This document shows positions 6,436 to 6,757 of a DNA stretch of 6,757 nt, piece after piece (positions within the stretch are counted from its first letter, which is position 1; every line of letters begins with the position of its first letter). The position numbers and the translations under genes are program-made. Source of the stretch: Methylovulum sp. (GTDB taxonomy: Bacteria; Pseudomonadota; Gammaproteobacteria; Methylococcales; Methylomonadaceae); the NCBI GenBank assembly GCA_016919605.1, contig JACXTQ010000048.1, positions 1 to 6,757 of the forward strand, in the 5' to 3' direction. The notes beneath the pieces were generated by a model. It worked only from the letters and a program-made list of their open reading frames with translations. It was not told the DNA's origin and did not search any database.

Positions 6436-6600
6436 ATGGCGGCAATAACAACTATTTTCATTGCTTTTAAGCTATTGGTTTTTTGTTTGGCTATACTTTA
6501 TGGGATGTGTATTTACAAATCCCATAAAACAGATAACAGCTTAGGCAGGGAGTTTGGCACAACCTACGCACTGTTGCCGGCACACGGCTTACGGCGCTAA
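6436..6600 (+). CDS. Possible small single-pass membrane protein, 54 residues
   Basis: I do not recognise this product. An open frame from ATG 6436 to TAA 6598-6600 encodes 54 residues: a hydrophobic segment at about residues 3-27 (ITTIFIAF, then LLVFCLAILYG, with one Lys at 12), a polar patch KSHKTDNS, and a tail ending HGLRR. That is the shape of a one-helix inner-membrane peptide with a positively charged end. An in-frame TGA at 6391-6393 bounds it, so 6436 is the only upstream start. AGAGG sits one base before the ATG, too close for a normal ribosome binding site. A weak TTGCAG-N17-TTTAAT pair (6401-6429) would start transcription at the ATG itself, as in a leaderless message. T-rich DNA easily encodes hydrophobic stretches by chance, and the frame overlaps other signals, so this is tentative. 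Confidence 0.25.
   Translation: MAAITTIFIAFKLLVFCLAILYGMCIYKSHKTDNSLGREFGTTYALLPAHGLRR
6497..6528. repeat. 32-base near-perfect palindrome, candidate operator
   Basis: TTTATGGGAT (6497-6506) is the exact reverse complement of ATCCCATAAA (6519-6528). Inside, TGTA (6508-6511) mirrors TACA (6514-6517), so only one G/A pair (6507/6518) and the central TT break symmetry. It overlaps a TATACT (6492-6497) that could serve as a -10 box for the MHYT gene, although no good -35 is present. A's rather than T's follow the stem on the plus strand, so it does not look like a terminator. A binding site for a dimeric regulator is the most natural reading; an RNA hairpin with an AUUU loop is the alternative. 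Confidence 0.6.
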
Positions 6601-6619
6601 GGGGGCTGGCCGCCCTGCC
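6544..6619 (+). promoter_or_regulatory. Long-range stem in the possible leader of the MHYT gene
   Basis: GGCAGGG (6544-6550) pairs exactly with CCCTGCC (6613-6619), closing a GC-rich loop of 62 bases that ends seven bases before the AGGAG ribosome binding site. Within the loop GCCG/CGGC and GGCA/TGCC pairs are possible, and CGGC recurs at exact 7-base spacing (6578, 6585, 6592). I tried to match cyclic-di-GMP and cobalamin riboswitch landmarks by eye and could not, so no ligand is proposed. Confidence 0.3.
6554..6570 (+). promoter_or_regulatory. Sigma54-like -24/-12 element
   Basis: TTGGCAC (6554-6560) matches the -24 box of sigma54 promoters, and ACGCA (6566-6570) falls at the correct distance for the -12 box, keeping the invariant GG and GC exactly 12 bases apart. 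The -12 box has AC where TT is preferred. Transcription would begin near 6580, about 55 bases before the MHYT ATG, with the palindrome centred about 68 bases upstream. The site lies within the possible 54-residue frame. Confidence 0.3.
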
Positions 6620-6636
6620 AATAATAGGAGTATAAA

Positions 6637-6757
6637 ATGCACGGAATGTACGATTTTAATTTGGTCATGCTATCCGTCATGATCGCCTGTGTTGCCTCGT
6701 ATACCGCGCTTGATTTGATGGCGCACATGCGTATTGCGCCAAAACGGTCATTTTGGA
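6637..6757 (+). CDS. MHYT-domain membrane sensor protein, 5' end only
   Basis: The first 40 codons encode MHGMYDFNLVMLSV followed by a hydrophobic run ending ASYTALDLMAHM. The spacing of the YDF-x-LV, LS and SYTALD elements is typical of the first transmembrane helix of MHYT domains, integral-membrane sensor modules proposed to bind a metal and sense small ligands such as gases. In bacteria the domain is usually joined to GGDEF/EAL cyclic-di-GMP domains or to a histidine kinase; which applies here lies beyond the window. The start is firm: AGGAG (6626-6630) lies 6 bases upstream, and an in-frame TAG at 6625-6627 excludes a longer form. The gene is divergent from trhP. Based on only 40 residues, so the family call is good but not certain. 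Confidence 0.75.
   Translation, partial: MHGMYDFNLVMLSVMIACVASYTALDLMAHMRIAPKRSFW

Larger units (their letters stand above)
6335..6636. other. Divergent intergenic region between trhP and the MHYT gene
   Basis: This stretch of about 300 bases holds no well-supported gene. The first half is AT-rich, containing A and T runs near trhP and a T-rich stretch at 6455-6490. The second half (6540-6620) is GC-rich. It contains a possible small membrane-peptide frame (6436-6600), a 32-base near-perfect palindrome (6497-6528), a sigma54-like element (6554-6570), a long-range stem (6544-6619) and a strong ribosome binding site (6626-6630). These overlap one another and cannot all be functional as described, so they are listed as competing readings. 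Confidence 0.6.

Noticed and set aside
6540..6620. Cyclic-di-GMP or cobalamin riboswitch before the MHYT gene
   Set aside because: Tempting because MHYT proteins often act in cyclic-di-GMP signalling, but the conserved landmark sequences of neither class are present.

Overview
The window reads as chromosomal, mostly core-metabolic DNA from a gammaproteobacterium of moderate GC content. The evidence is two gene orders known from gammaproteobacteria such as Pseudomonas (aroQ-accB-accC, and ubiG-mupP-yciK) together with close protein resemblance to E. coli and Pseudomonas families. A methanotroph-like gammaproteobacterium would fit, but nothing here proves it. I see no transposase, phage gene, CRISPR array, tRNA or rRNA.

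Layout. Minus strand, 1-1996: aroQ, accB and accC (3' end outside the window) form one tight operon. A sigma70-like promoter lies at 2043-2070. A divergent intergenic region of about 220 bases follows. Plus strand, 2214-4881: ubiG, a HAD phosphatase best called MupP (often mislabelled Gph), a YciK-like short-chain dehydrogenase, and sufT, with gaps of 5 bases, a 10-base overlap, and 9 bases. A GC-rich hairpin at 4935-4955 separates this operon from the convergent trhP (yegQ) gene at 4970-6334 on the minus strand. The last stretch, 6335-6636, is a regulatory-looking region in front of the 5' end of an MHYT-domain membrane sensor gene that runs off the window.

How the genes relate. AccB and AccC are two parts of acetyl-CoA carboxylase (fatty acid synthesis). 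AroQ feeds chorismate, from which ubiquinone (finished with UbiG) and prephenate (needed for TrhP-dependent tRNA hydroxylation) are both made. MupP belongs to cell-wall sugar recycling. SufT is linked to Fe-S protein maturation, and TrhP carries a cysteine set expected to hold an Fe-S cluster. These links are inferred from known pathways, not shown by the sequence.

Most of the window is ordinary housekeeping DNA. The parts that merit a second look are the 32-base near-perfect palindrome, the sigma54-like element, the possible 54-residue membrane peptide and the long-range RNA stem, all packed into 6436-6636 ahead of the MHYT gene; the replaced catalytic serine in the YciK-like dehydrogenase; and the MupP identity of the HAD enzyme.
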